The position numbers were made by a program, and so were the translations under genes. A stretch of DNA of 48,026 nt from Auxenochlorella pyrenoidosa (lineage: Eukaryota > Chlorophyta > Trebouxiophyceae > Chlorellales > Chlorellaceae). The DNA lies in the NCBI GenBank assembly GCA_001430745.1, contig KQ482053.1, positions 577,235 through 625,260 on the forward strand, in the 5' to 3' direction. Each line of letters begins with the position of its first letter. The stretch's first letter is position 1. The notes beneath the pieces were generated by a model, which worked only from the letters and a program-made list of their open reading frames with translations, was not told the DNA's origin and made no database searches. Of this stretch, positions 1 to 12,377 are shown one piece after another.

Positions 1-3000
1 AGCCCCCACTCCCGCCGCATGGCGAGCGCCCTTTCCCCTTTCCCCTGCGCCCGCGTGCCTTGCAGTCGATCGAGTTGAAGGAGTCCATCATCGCCTGGCG
101 CTGCCAGCCCTTGGTCTTGCCGTCCAGCCGGAAGTAGCGGATGACGCTGCCGCGCCGCCCCCGCACAAAATCCTCCTCATCCCCCCCACCCTCGGGCTCC
201 GGCGGCACCGAGCCGCTGGCCGCTCCGCTGGCCGTGGCCTCGCTGCCGCCGCCCTCGGCGCCGGCGCTGCAGGGTTGGCGGCACGGGGCGGAGCTTTCGG
301 GCAAGAGTCGGCAGCGTCAGCCCTGTCTGCCGCCCTGCTCCTGCCTAGCTGCAGCCCCACTGGGAATCCCCCAAACCCCCACCCCACCCCTCCTCCCAAA
401 CCACCACAACGCAGCACCACCACCACATGCACACACACCTGCCCTCGCTGCGCGGCTTGTCCTTCTTGCCCCCACCCCCACCCCACCCCACCCCCAACAC
501 AACACACACACACCTGCCCTCGCTGCGCGGCTCATCCTCCTCTGCAGGCGGCAGCAGTCCAGAGAGGTCCTGGAAGTCATGCAAAAAGTCCTCCAGTATG
601 TCAAGCATCTGCAAACAAAGGCCAGATGCAAAAGGGGAACACGGGGTGTTTAAGTTAATGATGGCATGCAGGTGCCCGGCGTGCCGGGTTGGGGCGCACC
701 GAGGAACGGGGGCCGCCTGCCAGCCTGGCATAGTGGCAGCCTTCAAGGATGGCAGCACATAAAGCCCAGGCAGCGCCTTAGCATATACCATCAGGGAGCA
801 AACACCCTGCCCAGCTGGCTGCAGCGCCCTGAGTGCAAATTGATGTGCGCCAGCAACCGCGGCAAACCCTGTTCTCAGCCCGCCAGCAACTCGAAACGGC
901 CGGACTAAAACGCTGGCCGCCTCCACCAGCCACAACCAACAGAAGAGACCGCAGGCAAGAAAAGGCGGCAGCTTGCCTCCACCGACTGGCTGAAGATGAG
1001 CACGCGGTGGCCGTCGGCCAGCAGGCGCGGCAGCATCTGCTGCAGGACGGTGAGCTTCCCCGAGGCGGCCACCATCAGGCGCCAGCCCTCCTCTGCCAGC
1101 GCCGGGTCCTCTGTGTCCTTGTACTCCTGCAAAGGGGGGCGGGAAGCAGGTGTGGCAAGGTAATGTGGATCGATCAATTCAATGAATATTTTACATGTTT
1201 AATGGCTTCGTGAATAGAGGGGCAGGCTGGAGGTGATACATCCTGGCGTGACAGGGCAACGAAGTATCGGAGGCTGCCTGCCACCAATGGGTGCCGGTCC
1301 CTTTCTGCCTGCGCTGCGGGCTCCTGGCCCCCGGCCCGGCACCCCACTCCAAGCCACCCCCGCCACTGCTGTGCCAAACGGAGCTCGATGGGTGCACCCC
1401 GGGCAGCGGGCCTTGGCCAGGCGGCAGGCAGCGCAGCTGCTCCTGCAGGCTCGCCAGCAGGCGCACGCCCCCACCACACGCTCCGCCGCAGCCCCGCCCT
1501 CCCCCTCCCCAACCTGCCCCTCCCCAGGCTGTTCCCGATTCCAAGATTCGGCTGTGGCAGCTGCCCCCCTCCCCACCTCTGGCTCCTGGCCGGGCAGCAG
1601 GTAGGGGTGGCAGCAGGCCTGGCGCAGGCGGATCAGGATATTGTTCATGCTCTTCTTCTCCAGCCTGTTCTTGACTGCATCGTGAGGTGCGTGGGCAGGC
1701 AGGGAGCGGCATGGCCGGTCGGGATGTTAGAGGAGGTTGGCTGCAGGCTGCGTGTGGGCCTGAGTGCGGCACCTGCTCGCAGCCGGCCGAAGAGGTAAGG
1801 GGTGCGGCGTGCACCGCTGTTGCGCATGTATGCAGCGCCCAGCGGGCGCCAGCGCGGCTGCGGTGATCACGGTTGCGCTCCTGAGCCGCAGCATGCACTT
1901 GCTGCAGGCACCCTGTTCCTCTCCACATGGACGCCGCGCAAGGCAATACCCCCTCTGCCCCACGCCTCCCTCACCCATGGCATGCACCCGGCCCCACTCC
2001 TTGGCCAGAAACAAGTGCCCCCCCACCCACCCACCCCCACCCACCCATGGCGTGCACCCGGTCCCACTCCTTGGCCAGGATGTCCTTGTATAGCTGGCGC
2101 TGCAGGGGCGTCATGCGGCAGGCCAGGCGCCGCGTGATCTGCGGCCGTGGGCGAGGGGTGGGTGGGTGGGGCGGGGAGCAGCAGGAGCAGAGGGAGGCAG
2201 ACAGTGAGGAACCGAGTCGTGAGAGGCACGTGGCCGGGCGCAGGCGACCGGGGCCACAAGTTGACGAGAAGCAGCAAGTTGTTGGGAGCGATGTGCCGGT
2301 GGAGCATGCGGCGGGGCGCGGCAGGCGCTCGCCTTGGGCGGCATTTGTCCGGCCAGGCAGACGGCCTTCATGCGGCGCAGCATGCGGGGCTCCAGGTAGG
2401 CGTGCAGCTTGCTGCACTGGCAGAAGGGGGGTTGGGGTGGGGTGCTCTTGGGTGTGGTGGCGTGTGTGGTGGTGGTGATGGTGGTGGTGTGTGTGTGGAG
2501 TGGGGGGTGGCGGGTGGGGTGGTGGTGGTGATGGGGGTGCTGCTACAAGCCAGTGTCTTGGCTCAGGGTGGCGCTTGTGTTGCCGAACAGCGGTCTTCAA
2601 GCAAGAGCACTGCCAGCGCGCCCCCACCTGTACTCTGGGTGCAGAACACGGCAGGTACCCATGCCCATGGCCCCTTCATACACCCCGCCTGCCTCGGCCC
2701 AAGCCGGAACCCCCCATGCACTGCAGCCCACTCGCCGGATGTATGCCTGGGCCTGCAGCAGCTCCTCATCTGCGTCTTGCTTCTCGCCGGGGGCGGGCGG
2801 GTTGGGGTCCGCCATGCGCTGCGGACGAGGGTTGAATGAAGCAAGAATGAAGCAAATATGAGGACAAGAAGAGAGACACTGAGCAGCCTCCTGTCTGGCA
2901 GGTTGGCTGGCATGGAGGCATGCGCACGCGGTGAGCCAGGCAGGGACGGACTGGAGCGACGTCGCAGGACGCTGGGGAGCGGCGGGGGTCCGAGGCTGCC

Positions 3001-6000
3001 TGCCCCACTAAACCGAGAGCAGTGAAGAATTTCTGGATCGGCTGTTCCTGCCGGCCTCACGTTGACGCGCCGCTCAATGTCCTCGATCTTGCAGTCGGCC
3101 ATGAAGGCGAGCAGCGCCAGCAGCTCGCGCAGGTTGTTCTGCAGGCCGGCGCAGGGCAGGCAGGGGGGGCCGCCCGATCAGGCAGGCAGGCAGGCAGGCA
3201 GGGGAGGCAGGGGGGCCCGATCAGGCAGACATGAGGAGGCAGGCAGGCAGGGGCGGCCCGGATCAAGCAGGGCATTGCAGGCAGGCAGGGGGCCCCTGTG
3301 CGCATATAAGACAGACAAACCCAGGGTGCCCTATCAGGCGGGCACAGAGGCGCAGGCAAGCAGGCTTGATGAACCCACTCGAGCCGCCAGCGGCAGGCAC
3401 GGCCAAAGAACATAGGCATGGGCGCCGCCCAGGGCTGCAGTTTCGTATCTCATTCCCCTAACAGCGAGCAAGTGTGCTACCTGCTGCCCGGCCGCCCACC
3501 TGCAGCGGGGTGCCGGTGAGCAGCATGCGCCAGGGGGCGCCCATCTCGCGCAGTGCCTTGCCGCGCTGGCTGTCCTGGCCTGCGGGGCAGGGGCGCTTGC
3601 AGGCAGCAGCAACTTGGGCGCTGGCGCAGCCCCAGAGGGCGGCAGGAGCGCCGCCGCGCATGCGACAAGAAGACATGAGCACTCCCAGCAGCTGGGGGAG
3701 CCCCAACCGTCCTGGCTGCACATGCCGAGGCGTCCACCAGCTTCCCGGCTGCTGAGGCCGACGCCCGGGACTGGTCATCAACTAATGCAGGCAGAGCGGG
3801 CGCCCACCCTTCAGGCTGTGCCCCTCATCGATGACCACAGCCGACCAGTCAAAGCCACGCAGCACGGCCGTGTCCCGGATGACCACGTCATAGGTGGTCT
3901 GTAAGGCGGAGCGCAGGCAGGGGATCAGAGGACCATGCTGTGGCACGTCTTGCTGCCGTTTCACTGGCACTGGGACATGCATGATGGCGCTGGCCGCGGG
4001 CGCTCGCAGGGCTCTCTGGCCGCGTCTACAGCGCCAGCGGCGCGGCCCAGCGAGCGCGGCACAGCGGCTGCCGTGCTGTGCTCGACCTGCCAGGCCTGCT
4101 GGGCCTGCTGGGCGCACCAGCATGACGTGGAAGCGCGGCTTCAGGGTGGTCAGCTTGCGCCGCGCCATCTCCAGGCTGTCATCTTCGCTGCCCAGCTCGT
4201 ACCTGCACAAGTGGCCATAGATAGGGGAGCGAGCATGGCTGAGGGTGCGCAGGCCAGGCTGGCAACGCGCGCTCGGTGTGCCACAGTCTGTTTGCAAACG
4301 CACAGGGCAGGGAGGCTGCGGCCCTGCCCAGCCGGTCAGAGACGCGGCTGGGTCAACCCCACAGAGGGCCAGTGCACCCCATGCTCCAGCGGAGCACACC
4401 AAAGCAGGAGCCGGGCTCTCGCTTACTTGCGGATCATGGCTCGGGCCTCCTGCTGGCCCGAGTAGGACAGCACCTCCAGGCCGGGGGCCCACCTTCAGGG
4501 GGGAGGGGAGGGTGAAAAAGGGAGGGTAAGTCGAGGCCGCACGCAGGATGAGAGGAGCGGGCAGCGCGCCGCGTGCCCGCTCCCTGCATCGGTGCCCTGC
4601 CAACCCGCCTGCAGAGCAAGCCGTGCTCAGGGATGCAGCCAGGTAGTTGCAACCCCACCGGCAGCAGCCCAACACCAGAGCCGCTGGGCAGGCCGGAATC
4701 ATGTTGGCGGCTTCTGGGCGGGCTCAAAACGCCACTGCGCAGGCCCAAGCCATGTTGGGGACCCCCAGGCAGGCTCACTTGGCCATCTCCCGCTCCCAGC
4801 TGCCAAAGGTGCTGAGTGGGACCACCACCGCCACAGGCCCTGTTGTGAGGCTCAGCTGCCGCGCCATCTGCAAGGGTGCGGGCAGGGGCCGGGTGGAGGG
4901 AGGCTCGGGAGGGAGGTGCGAGGGTGCAGAGAGAGAACAGTGGCAGGAGATGCGGGAGGGAGGAGTGGGGAGGGGAGGTGGGAGGGAGGCGGGGGACGCT
5001 GGCCCGGGGCAGGCATGCCCTGCATCTGGTCAGGGCACTGGGGTGCAACGCGGCATGCTCTACCAAAAGTGTCGGCCCTGGGGACCAAGGCTGCAGAGGC
5101 ACCGCTGGCTCACGCCTTGGCCAGAGGGGCAGGCCCCGCGCCGCCTCACCTGCAAGAACACTGCCGTCTGGATGGTCTTGCCCAGCCCCATCTGCAGCAC
5201 GAGGGGAAGCAGGGCGGGCGGGATGCAGCAGTGGTCAGGGGCAGGCAAAGGACCTTGGACCGCAGCAAAAGACGCGCAGCGCTGCGGACTGTCTGCCAGC
5301 AAAGCTGCAACAGGGCTGCCGGCAGGCCGGCCCGCTGCCCAGCGAGCACCGCCAGGCAGCACACGGGCAAGCAAGCAGGCGCAGCGCCCACCTCATCTCC
5401 CAGTATGACCGACATGCCGCTGCGCAGCTTGGACAGCACCCAGCTGACGCCTGCAAGGGTGGCAGCAGCAGCGGCGGCGGCGGCGGCGGCAATGACGGCA
5501 GCGGTGGTGGCGTGTGTGCAGGGCTGGCGGCGGCAACGGCGGCGGTGGTGGGGGCATGCGTGGGGCTGGCCTTGGGGGGTTTGGAGAGCACTCAGGCTGC
5601 CTGGGTGCGCCCTCCAGGCACGATGTGCAGCATGGGGACATGGAATACAGACATTCAGTCGCTTGCCAAATTCAATGTAATAAAATAATGTAATTATTTA
5701 ATATACTATATATATTATATTTATATTAAACTTAAGCTCACCCTCCAGCTGGTAGTCCTTGAGCGTGCCCACCCCCCTGAGGAAGGGCGGCTGCTTGGCC
5801 AGGGGCGCCAGCTGCGCCGCACGCGCCGCCTCCTCTGCTTCCGCGTCTCGCTCAACCCGCAGCGCCATGCGCCGCTCAAACTGCAGTGATGGCAGAATTG
5901 GTCAGCCGTGTGGGTTTGGTAAAAGCCGAACAAAGGCGATAAGCCAAAGGCAGGCTGGCAGGCCGGCAGGCGAGCAAGCGTACTGTGCAGCCAGGCCTGC

Positions 6001-9000
6001 CGCGCTCCGCCCCGCCCCGCCCTGCCCCCTCCCAGCCGTGCCTTCTTCAGCGCCGCGTTGCCCTCGGCGCTGCCCTCAACCTCCTCGCGCGGTTCCCATG
6101 TGGCCTGCGGTGGCGGGCAAGGGAGAAATTGTTCAAGATTTGTATCAACAAGCAGAGCATCCCTCAACAATCAGAGCCCCACAGCAGGCAGCCTTGCATG
6201 GGAGGCCTTGCATGCCCTTGGAGGCCCCTCACAGCTCTCCTGCCAGGGCAACAAAACAGGCAGACCAGGCAGGGAGGTACTGCAGGTTGGTACTGCACGC
6301 CTCCCATGGCACCCACCTTGTCATACTCGAGGCCCCGCCACTTGACCAGGCACAGAGGCTGCCCGCTCTGCTCCTCATCGCGCATGGCCACCACTCGCTC
6401 CACCTGCAGCACAGGGGTGCAAGATTGTTCATGTTGTAGCGACCGACCTGCGGCGCAGGGGTGCATGAGCGCCGGGGCGGGAGCCGCCAAGGCAGCGAGC
6501 TGGGCACAGTCGTGTCGCCAAGCTCAGGCTGCAGGGCGCGAGGCCTTAGCGGAATCGTGCATCAACAGCGGTCCTAGGTGCAAGTGCTACCAGGGCGCAG
6601 GGCAGCCATGGCGCCAGGGCGCCGCAATCGCAGGTCACGCACCGGAACAATGCGCAGCACAAGAACCGCGGGCTGCGCGGCCCAAACCAGGAACCGGAGC
6701 CTGCCCCACCTGCAGCCACTGCTGCTGCACGTTTGGCTCCACGCTGGGCGCGTCACGCGTATCACGCATGAAACGCTGCAGCCGGTCGCCCGCAGCGCGC
6801 GCCACGGCCCGCTCTGTGACCCACCGGCATCGCCTGCAGGCAACAAGGTCGGGGGGTTGGCTGGTTTTGGCGGCCGTAGGGCTGACGCAGAGTGCAAGCA
6901 GGCTGGGGAGAAGACACGCAGCGGGGCAGCACCGGCAGATTGGGTGGCACGAAAGCACGCAGCGTGATGGCGGGAAATCCACGACCCCACACATCCAGCA
7001 CCCCAGCCCCAGCCACCTGTAGCTCTTGTCCTTGAACTTGACATAGTACTCGCGCGCGGCGCGACCCTCCACGGGGCGGCAGCCCAGTATGGCCTCTACG
7101 TCCCGCAGCCCCGCGGCGCACAGCTCGCAGCGCGGGCTGCCCTCGTGCTTCTGCGGCGGTGCGGCAGGGAGGGAGGACGGAGTGCGTATGCGGGGCGGGG
7201 GCTTGGCCTGCTGCAGCCCTGCTGCGCTGCAGTGTGCGGCAGACCGCTGTGCATGTGCCGGGTCCGATGCTGCACAGAGACAGGCATGTGTGTACATCTG
7301 CATGTGGACCGAGGCTCCAGAGCTTGGCGAGCACAGGCAGACCCAGAGGCCGGCGCAGGAGCCCTGGCCCCCCCCTGAATCCCCACCCTCCCACCCACAG
7401 CGGCTGCCGCCAGGCGCGCGCGCACCTGCATGCACGCCTCATGGCAGAGCGCTCCGCACTCGGAGCAGTAGGACAGACTCTGCGCTGCTTCGCTGCTGCC
7501 GGCGCCGCCCTTGCGCTTGCGCCGCGCCGGTGTCCCAGGCACCGCCAGCCCGCAGGTCTCGCAATCCTGCTCGGGAGCTAGACCAAATCCAGGGCGAGCT
7601 CAGCACGGTGGGAGCTGGCGCACGCCACGAGGCAGGAGATGGGCATACACACAGAGGAAGGCAGACCCGGAGGCCAGCCAATGAGCATTGGGCAGCTTGT
7701 GGCACCACAGGCTGGCCAGGCGCCAACCTCCCATCTGCACAGCCAACCCACTCTGGCCGCCGCCAGTCTGGACAGATCAAGTGCTTTGCGCCCGCACGCA
7801 CCAGAGGCCTCCACAGCCAGGGGGCAGGCAGAGCAGCCACCCCCACTTGCCTGCTCTAGCAGGCAGTCTGGGCAGTACCAGAAGGCCAGCGGCGCCTGGT
7901 CCAGTGGGGGGTCCAGGCAGTACATGTGGTACCCTCGGTCGCACCCCGGGTTGTCGCACAGAAGCATCTCCTTGCCGCGAGCCTGTCGCGCGGGTGGGGG
8001 TGGGGGTGGGGGTAGGGGGGTGGGGGTAGGGGGATGGGGGTGGGGGTAGGGGGATGGGGGGGCCAAGGGGTCGGACTTGCGAGGCTGCGGGAAGGGAGGC
8101 TCTGGCAAGGCAGGCCAGGTGGGCAGGGGGGTAGAAGGGCCGCGGTCCCTTAGTCAGCCCACTGCCCTCGGGGCTGCCTCAACGGCTGCCCCCAGGCTGC
8201 CCAAAGGCTGCGCCTGCCCCCGTTGTGCAGGCCTCAAGCAGCCAGCTGGCGGCAGTGCTGGCACCGGCATCCATGGCTTCCAGGACTAGACAGCGAGGGC
8301 CGGCCATGCTGTACGCAGCAGGCGGCCACGCTGTGCACGTTCAGCCGGCCAGGCTGTGCGTGGCAGGCGGCCCCACCTTTGAGTCGCAGATCTCGCAGCG
8401 CGTGTCCTCGTACCCCGTCTTGGCTCGCTGCTCCTCCTTGTACGCCAGCTCCTGCGCCGACGGGTCAATCAATCAATCAATCACCTTGTCCACGCAGGCA
8501 GCAGCCTGCACAGTGCAATGGCATGCCCTCCCCCACCACACCAGCCCCACCCGCAGCTCCAGCTCTTCCTGCTCCTCTGCATAGCTCTTGACCTGCAGCA
8601 GGCACGGGCAGGGACCCATGGAGGTGCAGCGGGCCATACAGCTCGCAGGCAAACGGTGCCCATTCGTACCAGCCTCACTGCACAAGGCACGCAGCCATTG
8701 CATGCAGGCGCATGAGGCTGCACGCTCAGCCTCGAGGCCCCAGACACCCGCCAGCTCGGCTCGCCTTCTTGCGCTGGCGCAGCTCCCGCTGCGGCAGCTC
8801 CTCGCCGCGGCCGCCGCGCTTGCCACGCGCCTTGCTGCCGCGCATTCGGTGGTCTGCACAGGGCGAACGCACAGCATGCACAGCACCGGCGGCTTGAGGC
8901 AGGGCAGCACGGCGCACCACCGCCGCTGCCCCACAGCCAATCCATAAGTTGTGAGAGCGCAGCGCTTTGGAGGGCGCCACAGTCATCCCCTTGGGGGCTG

Positions 9001-12000
9001 AGAAGGCGGTACACGCAAGGCAACCTAGCTGAGCGCATGCCTACCAGCCTCGTCATCCTCAGAGTGATCCATATAGTGGATGCCCTCGTCGCCTTCGTCA
9101 TCGCTGCTGCCGTACTCGTCGCCAGAGCTGCAGGCCAGACGGTGGGTAGTGAGGGTGGGGGGCGGGCATGTTGGGGAGGAATGAGGACACCTTAAAGCCC
9201 ACGGCAAAGGCTTGTGGAAGGCGCGTGCACCAGCTGGAGCTTGGAAGGCTGAAGAACGCCTCGGAGTTGGACTCGCGATGCTTTCGGGAGGGGGCTTGCG
9301 ACGGGGGAGTGGGAGATGGGGAACAGGAGAAGGGCGCTCACTCTCCGCCGCGGCGGGCGCGCCGCAGAATGTCTTTCTGCCAGCCCTCAGTGACTCCCTT
9401 GCCCTCCAGGAGCTGCTCGTCGTACCTGCAGCCGGGCAGGCAGGCGCAGGGGGTGAGAGAGACGGCCTGCAGGGGGGCTGGCCAGCAGCGCCGGCGAGAG
9501 GCACACAAATGCCTCAGCTGGTGCCCTCCTCGTGCGTCACAGCAGTGCCCAGGCAGTGCGTAACAGTCCCGCCCACTGGCCTGCCGGCGTGCCCGCACCC
9601 GCCGCATGCGCTTGTCGTCATGGCGCACGCTGCGCTGACAAGCGTGTGCGGTGTGTGCGGGCATGCTGCGCTGTACAAGCACCCACCGCACGCGCTTGTC
9701 GGTGTGGCGCACGCTGCGCCGAGGCGGGTCGACCATAGGAAGGGGGCCGCGCCGCCGCTCCATCGTGCCGCCCTGCTTGAGGCCGCCCAGCCGCACGGCA
9801 GGGCCGCTGACGCGCAGCCGCCCGCTGCGCATGCCCTCAAGCTCCGCCTGCCTGCAGGGGCCAAGAAAAGGCGTGCACAGCACTGAGGGGGACACTCACT
9901 GCCGCGAAGGCTCGAGGCTCTGGGCGCTGCGAGGCGCCTCATGCTTGGCTGCGCCTCCAGGCAGACAGAGCATGCGCGACTCGTAGCAAGCGGCTGCACG
10001 GGCGATTGGCAGGGCCCCCAGCCCCGCAGCTAGCCACGCAGGCAGCTGGTGGTTGGGCAGGCACGCACCTGCTGGCGCGGCTGCCGTAAAATGCGGAGCT
10101 CTTCACGCCGGCGGTCGGGCCCAGCACAGCGTGCGCTGGGCACAGCAGCTCGCAGCTGCCTGCGCAGGTGTGGGCAGGGCAGGGGCGGAGGGATGGCGGC
10201 ACGGGTCATGCCAAACCAGCACTGCTGGCCTGAGCAAGCTTGCTGCGCAGGCTCGAGCGGCCCAGCCCTGAGGCATACTCACCGCTCACCAAACAAACTG
10301 GCTGGCGTCTGCCAGCCCCCTTCACCGGCAGCACACCAAGCACTGACCAAGACCCAGCCAGCCAGCAAGTCAAACCCCCAGAGACAAGAAACAGTTGCGA
10401 GCCGGGCCAGGCGGCCAGGCGGCCAGGCAATGAGGCAGCGAGGCAGCGAGGCAGCTCGCAGGGGGGGCCCACCTGCGTCGTGCTTGCACTTGCTGGTGCA
10501 GGGGAGGTGGAACCAGCGGCGACAGTTGGTGGCAGAGCAGCGCACCGAGGCGCCGTACTCGCCGCACTCGACGCACTTCTGCGTCTGCGCCACGCCCACG
10601 TCGCCGTCAAAGCTCGTGCGCATGAAGGCTACGGCAGGTGGGTGGGGTGGGTGGGGTGGGTTAGAATCAGTCAATTCATCATCAAAACTTAGGACGAGCG
10701 CATCAGAGAGTGCCTGGGAGCAAGGGAGTCTGGCTGCTGAGGGGGCGAGGCCCCAAGAATCGCCTCACCCGACACTTGCGGCCCCTTGGTGAAGCCGATG
10801 TGCCTGAGGCCAGGGTTGAAGGCCCAGGCGGTGCACCTGCAGAGGCAAACGCGCGCACAGAGGCAGCAGAGGGCACGCATGAAAGGCGCGCAGAGTGGGC
10901 GCTCAGCACGACGCAGTGCACGAGGTGCAGCACAGCATGAGCGCGTGTACAACAACTCACTGCCTGTGTACCACGTTGTTCTGGCTGTACTTGCCTGCAT
11001 GCAGCGCGGGATACAGAGGGACAACTCGATCACGCGCAATCATCTACCCCACCCAGATGGGGCAGCGGCGCAGCGCCCGGGCGGCACGCAGCAGCGGCGG
11101 CCTGGGAGGCGGCGTCAGCGGCAGTGGCAGCGGAGGCGACTTGCCCTCAAACTCGTGCCGCACATCCTCTGAGCACAGGAGCTGGTCCCCTTCCACAACC
11201 ACCGGCAGGCGGCACAGCGCGCAGGGCGGGCCGCTCGCGCCCGCCGGCGGCCGCAGCAGCAGCTCTGGCGGCGGCGCCGCGCCCTGCTGCTGCTTGCTGC
11301 CCTGCCCCGCCTCCTCATCCCCCGAATCGGGGATGGAGATGGCCTCTGGGGAGTGCCCCGCCGCGGCGGCGCCATGGGCCGCGGCGCCGCCTGCTGTGCC
11401 TGCTGCTGTGCGCTTTTCCAGCACTGCCCTGAACTGCTCGTATCTTGGATGCTGACTCAGCGGCCGGGCATCGAGCCGACACAGGTCGCCGATGCGCAGG
11501 TCTGCCCGCTTGCCGGCGTCAGCGGTGGCCAGCCACTGGACAGTAAAGCTGCAATGTGAAGAGTGTAGCGGGCGGCGGCGAGGCAAGAGGGCCGATGAGC
11601 GATTGACAAGACGAGGGCGACTGTCCGGAAGATCTTTGTATGCACCAACCCATCGTTCACCAAAGCAGCAGCCAGCAAAGGGCAGCCGAGGGCCGCCTGC
11701 AGCGTGGCAGCCAGCTTGAATGCAACACCCTGTCCCGGAATCTGCAGCCCCTTGCAGCTGCATCAGCGTGTCTGCCGAGGTGCCACCTGACGCGCTCATC
11801 ATAATAGGAAATCTGCAGTAAAAACTCTGACGCACTGGGGCGCACAAGGAGGCTCGAATGTTGAATGCAACAGCCCGGCACCTGACATGCCCTACCGCGC
11901 ACCTGCAGGAGCACTTGCCGCCCTCATGGCGCCCCGCTCTCTTGCCCACCACCTCAGCATCGACCCACAGGTCTGCCGCCGGCGAGCGTTTGAAGCCGGT

Positions 12001-12377
12001 CACGCGGGTGCCGGGCACAATGCCGGGGCAGTCGCGAGGATCGGCAGCAAGCGAGGAGAAGCGCAGCGCTTCAAGCGACCGCAGCGGCTCTTCGTCCTCG
12101 CTGCCGTAGCCGTCAAAGCGCAGGAAGAGGGTGGATCCGCGCTGCCGCACCTCGCAGTCGTACCTGGCGGCAGGGGTTCAGCAACGGGGGAGCAGGGGTT
12201 GAGGACAGGGTGCAGCGGGCGGCGGCTGGCGGCAGCGGGACATGCTGCTCTAAAGTGAAGACCGGCCAGGGAGGCGGTACTTCCTTGTGGGCTGCCTTAG
12301 ACTCACCAGGCGCTGTCCACGGCGCTCTGGCCCTCCAGCTGCAGCGAGGCGCCCTCGCTGCCGCTGGGCTCCGCCAT
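1..12377 (-). CDS. CHD-type chromatin-remodelling ATPase with N-terminal SAWADEE domain (3' end cut by window edge)
   Basis: Nucleosome-remodelling ATPase of the nucleus. The start is the ATG at 12377 (protein begins MAEPSGSEGA). Checked exons are 12377-12307, 12163-11903, 11548-11145, 10994-10961, 10836-10769 and 10628-10473, all in phase. Residues about 22-150 form a SAWADEE domain (SAWYD, EDEE, KCSCSFTVQW, LCRLDA). An extended PHD follows (CALC, VVHRQCTAW, CVECGEYGASVRC, WFHLPC, CELLCPAH). Further on come a C4HC3 PHD finger (CEIC, LLCDNPGCDRGYHMYC, WYCPDC; about 8460-7850), a second zinc finger (CETC, YCSECGALCHEAC), two chromodomains (EYYVKFKDKSYR; CLVKWRGLEYDKATWEP), the SNF2 lobe (MSVILGDEMGLGKTIQT, VVIDEGHSLKG, LLTGTPLQ) and the helicase C lobe (RVLIFSQSVE, MLDILEDF, RYFRLDGKTKG). 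The last motifs lie beyond base 1. A SAWADEE domain on a CHD protein is unusual. Family assignment is firm; several internal exon borders between 9900 and 600 are approximate. Confidence 0.85.
431..532. repeat. Exon-end/donor-site duplication, 75-bp offset
   Basis: Identical 27-nt copies at 431-457 and 506-532. On the minus strand the right copy is the 3' end of a remodeller exon (DEPRSEG) with its GTGTGT donor. The left copy repeats the same exon end and donor inside the intron. Confidence 0.85.
1972..2078. repeat. Exon-end/donor-site duplication, 70-bp offset
   Basis: Copies of 37 nt at 1972-2008 and 2042-2078 differ at two positions. On the minus strand both read LAKEW(D/G)RVHAMG followed by a GT donor. 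The right copy continues the exon LQRQLYKDI of the remodeller. Confidence 0.85.
2440..2545. repeat. TG/GGTGG-rich simple-sequence tract
   Basis: Low-complexity tgtggtgg-type repeats in an intron of the CHD gene (minus strand); no other signal. Confidence 0.7.
3150..3300. repeat. Minisatellite-like tract built on ggcag / cccgatcagg
   Basis: Three to four imperfect units containing (ggca)n runs, a G run and ccgatcagg/cggatcaag, within an intron of the remodeller gene. Confidence 0.75.
5660..5737. other. AT-rich island inside a remodeller intron
   Basis: Almost pure A/T sequence (for example tatactatatatattatatt) beginning right after the minus-strand donor GTGAGC at about 5740. The contrast with the GC-rich surroundings is extreme. 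No coding potential seen. Confidence 0.85.
7989..8058. repeat. gggggt/gggggat tandem tract
   Basis: About ten G runs of 4-6 separated by t, ta or at. On the minus strand it is the pyrimidine-rich 3' part of an intron just before the PHD exon. The plus strand is strongly G-quadruplex prone. Confidence 0.8.
9603..9720. repeat. Exon-end/donor-site duplication, 84-bp offset
   Basis: Copies of about 34 nt at 9603-9636 and 9687-9720 with a few differences. On the minus strand they read RSVRHTDKRVR (exon end) and RSVRHDDKRMR (inside the intron). Confidence 0.8.

Noticed and set aside
3150..3300. CRISPR-like regular repeats
   Set aside because: Units are short, irregular and lack unique spacers; this is a minisatellite in an intron.
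4592..5680. 362-codon plus-strand open frame
   Set aside because: It lies antisense to the SNF2 exons of the remodeller, has no domain or splice support, and such frames are common in GC-rich DNA.
11044..11144. Continuation of the minus-strand frame past HEFEG to a stop at 11044
   Set aside because: A GC donor at 11144 joined to the acceptor at 10995 keeps phase and completes the extended PHD; no GT donor in this stretch does.
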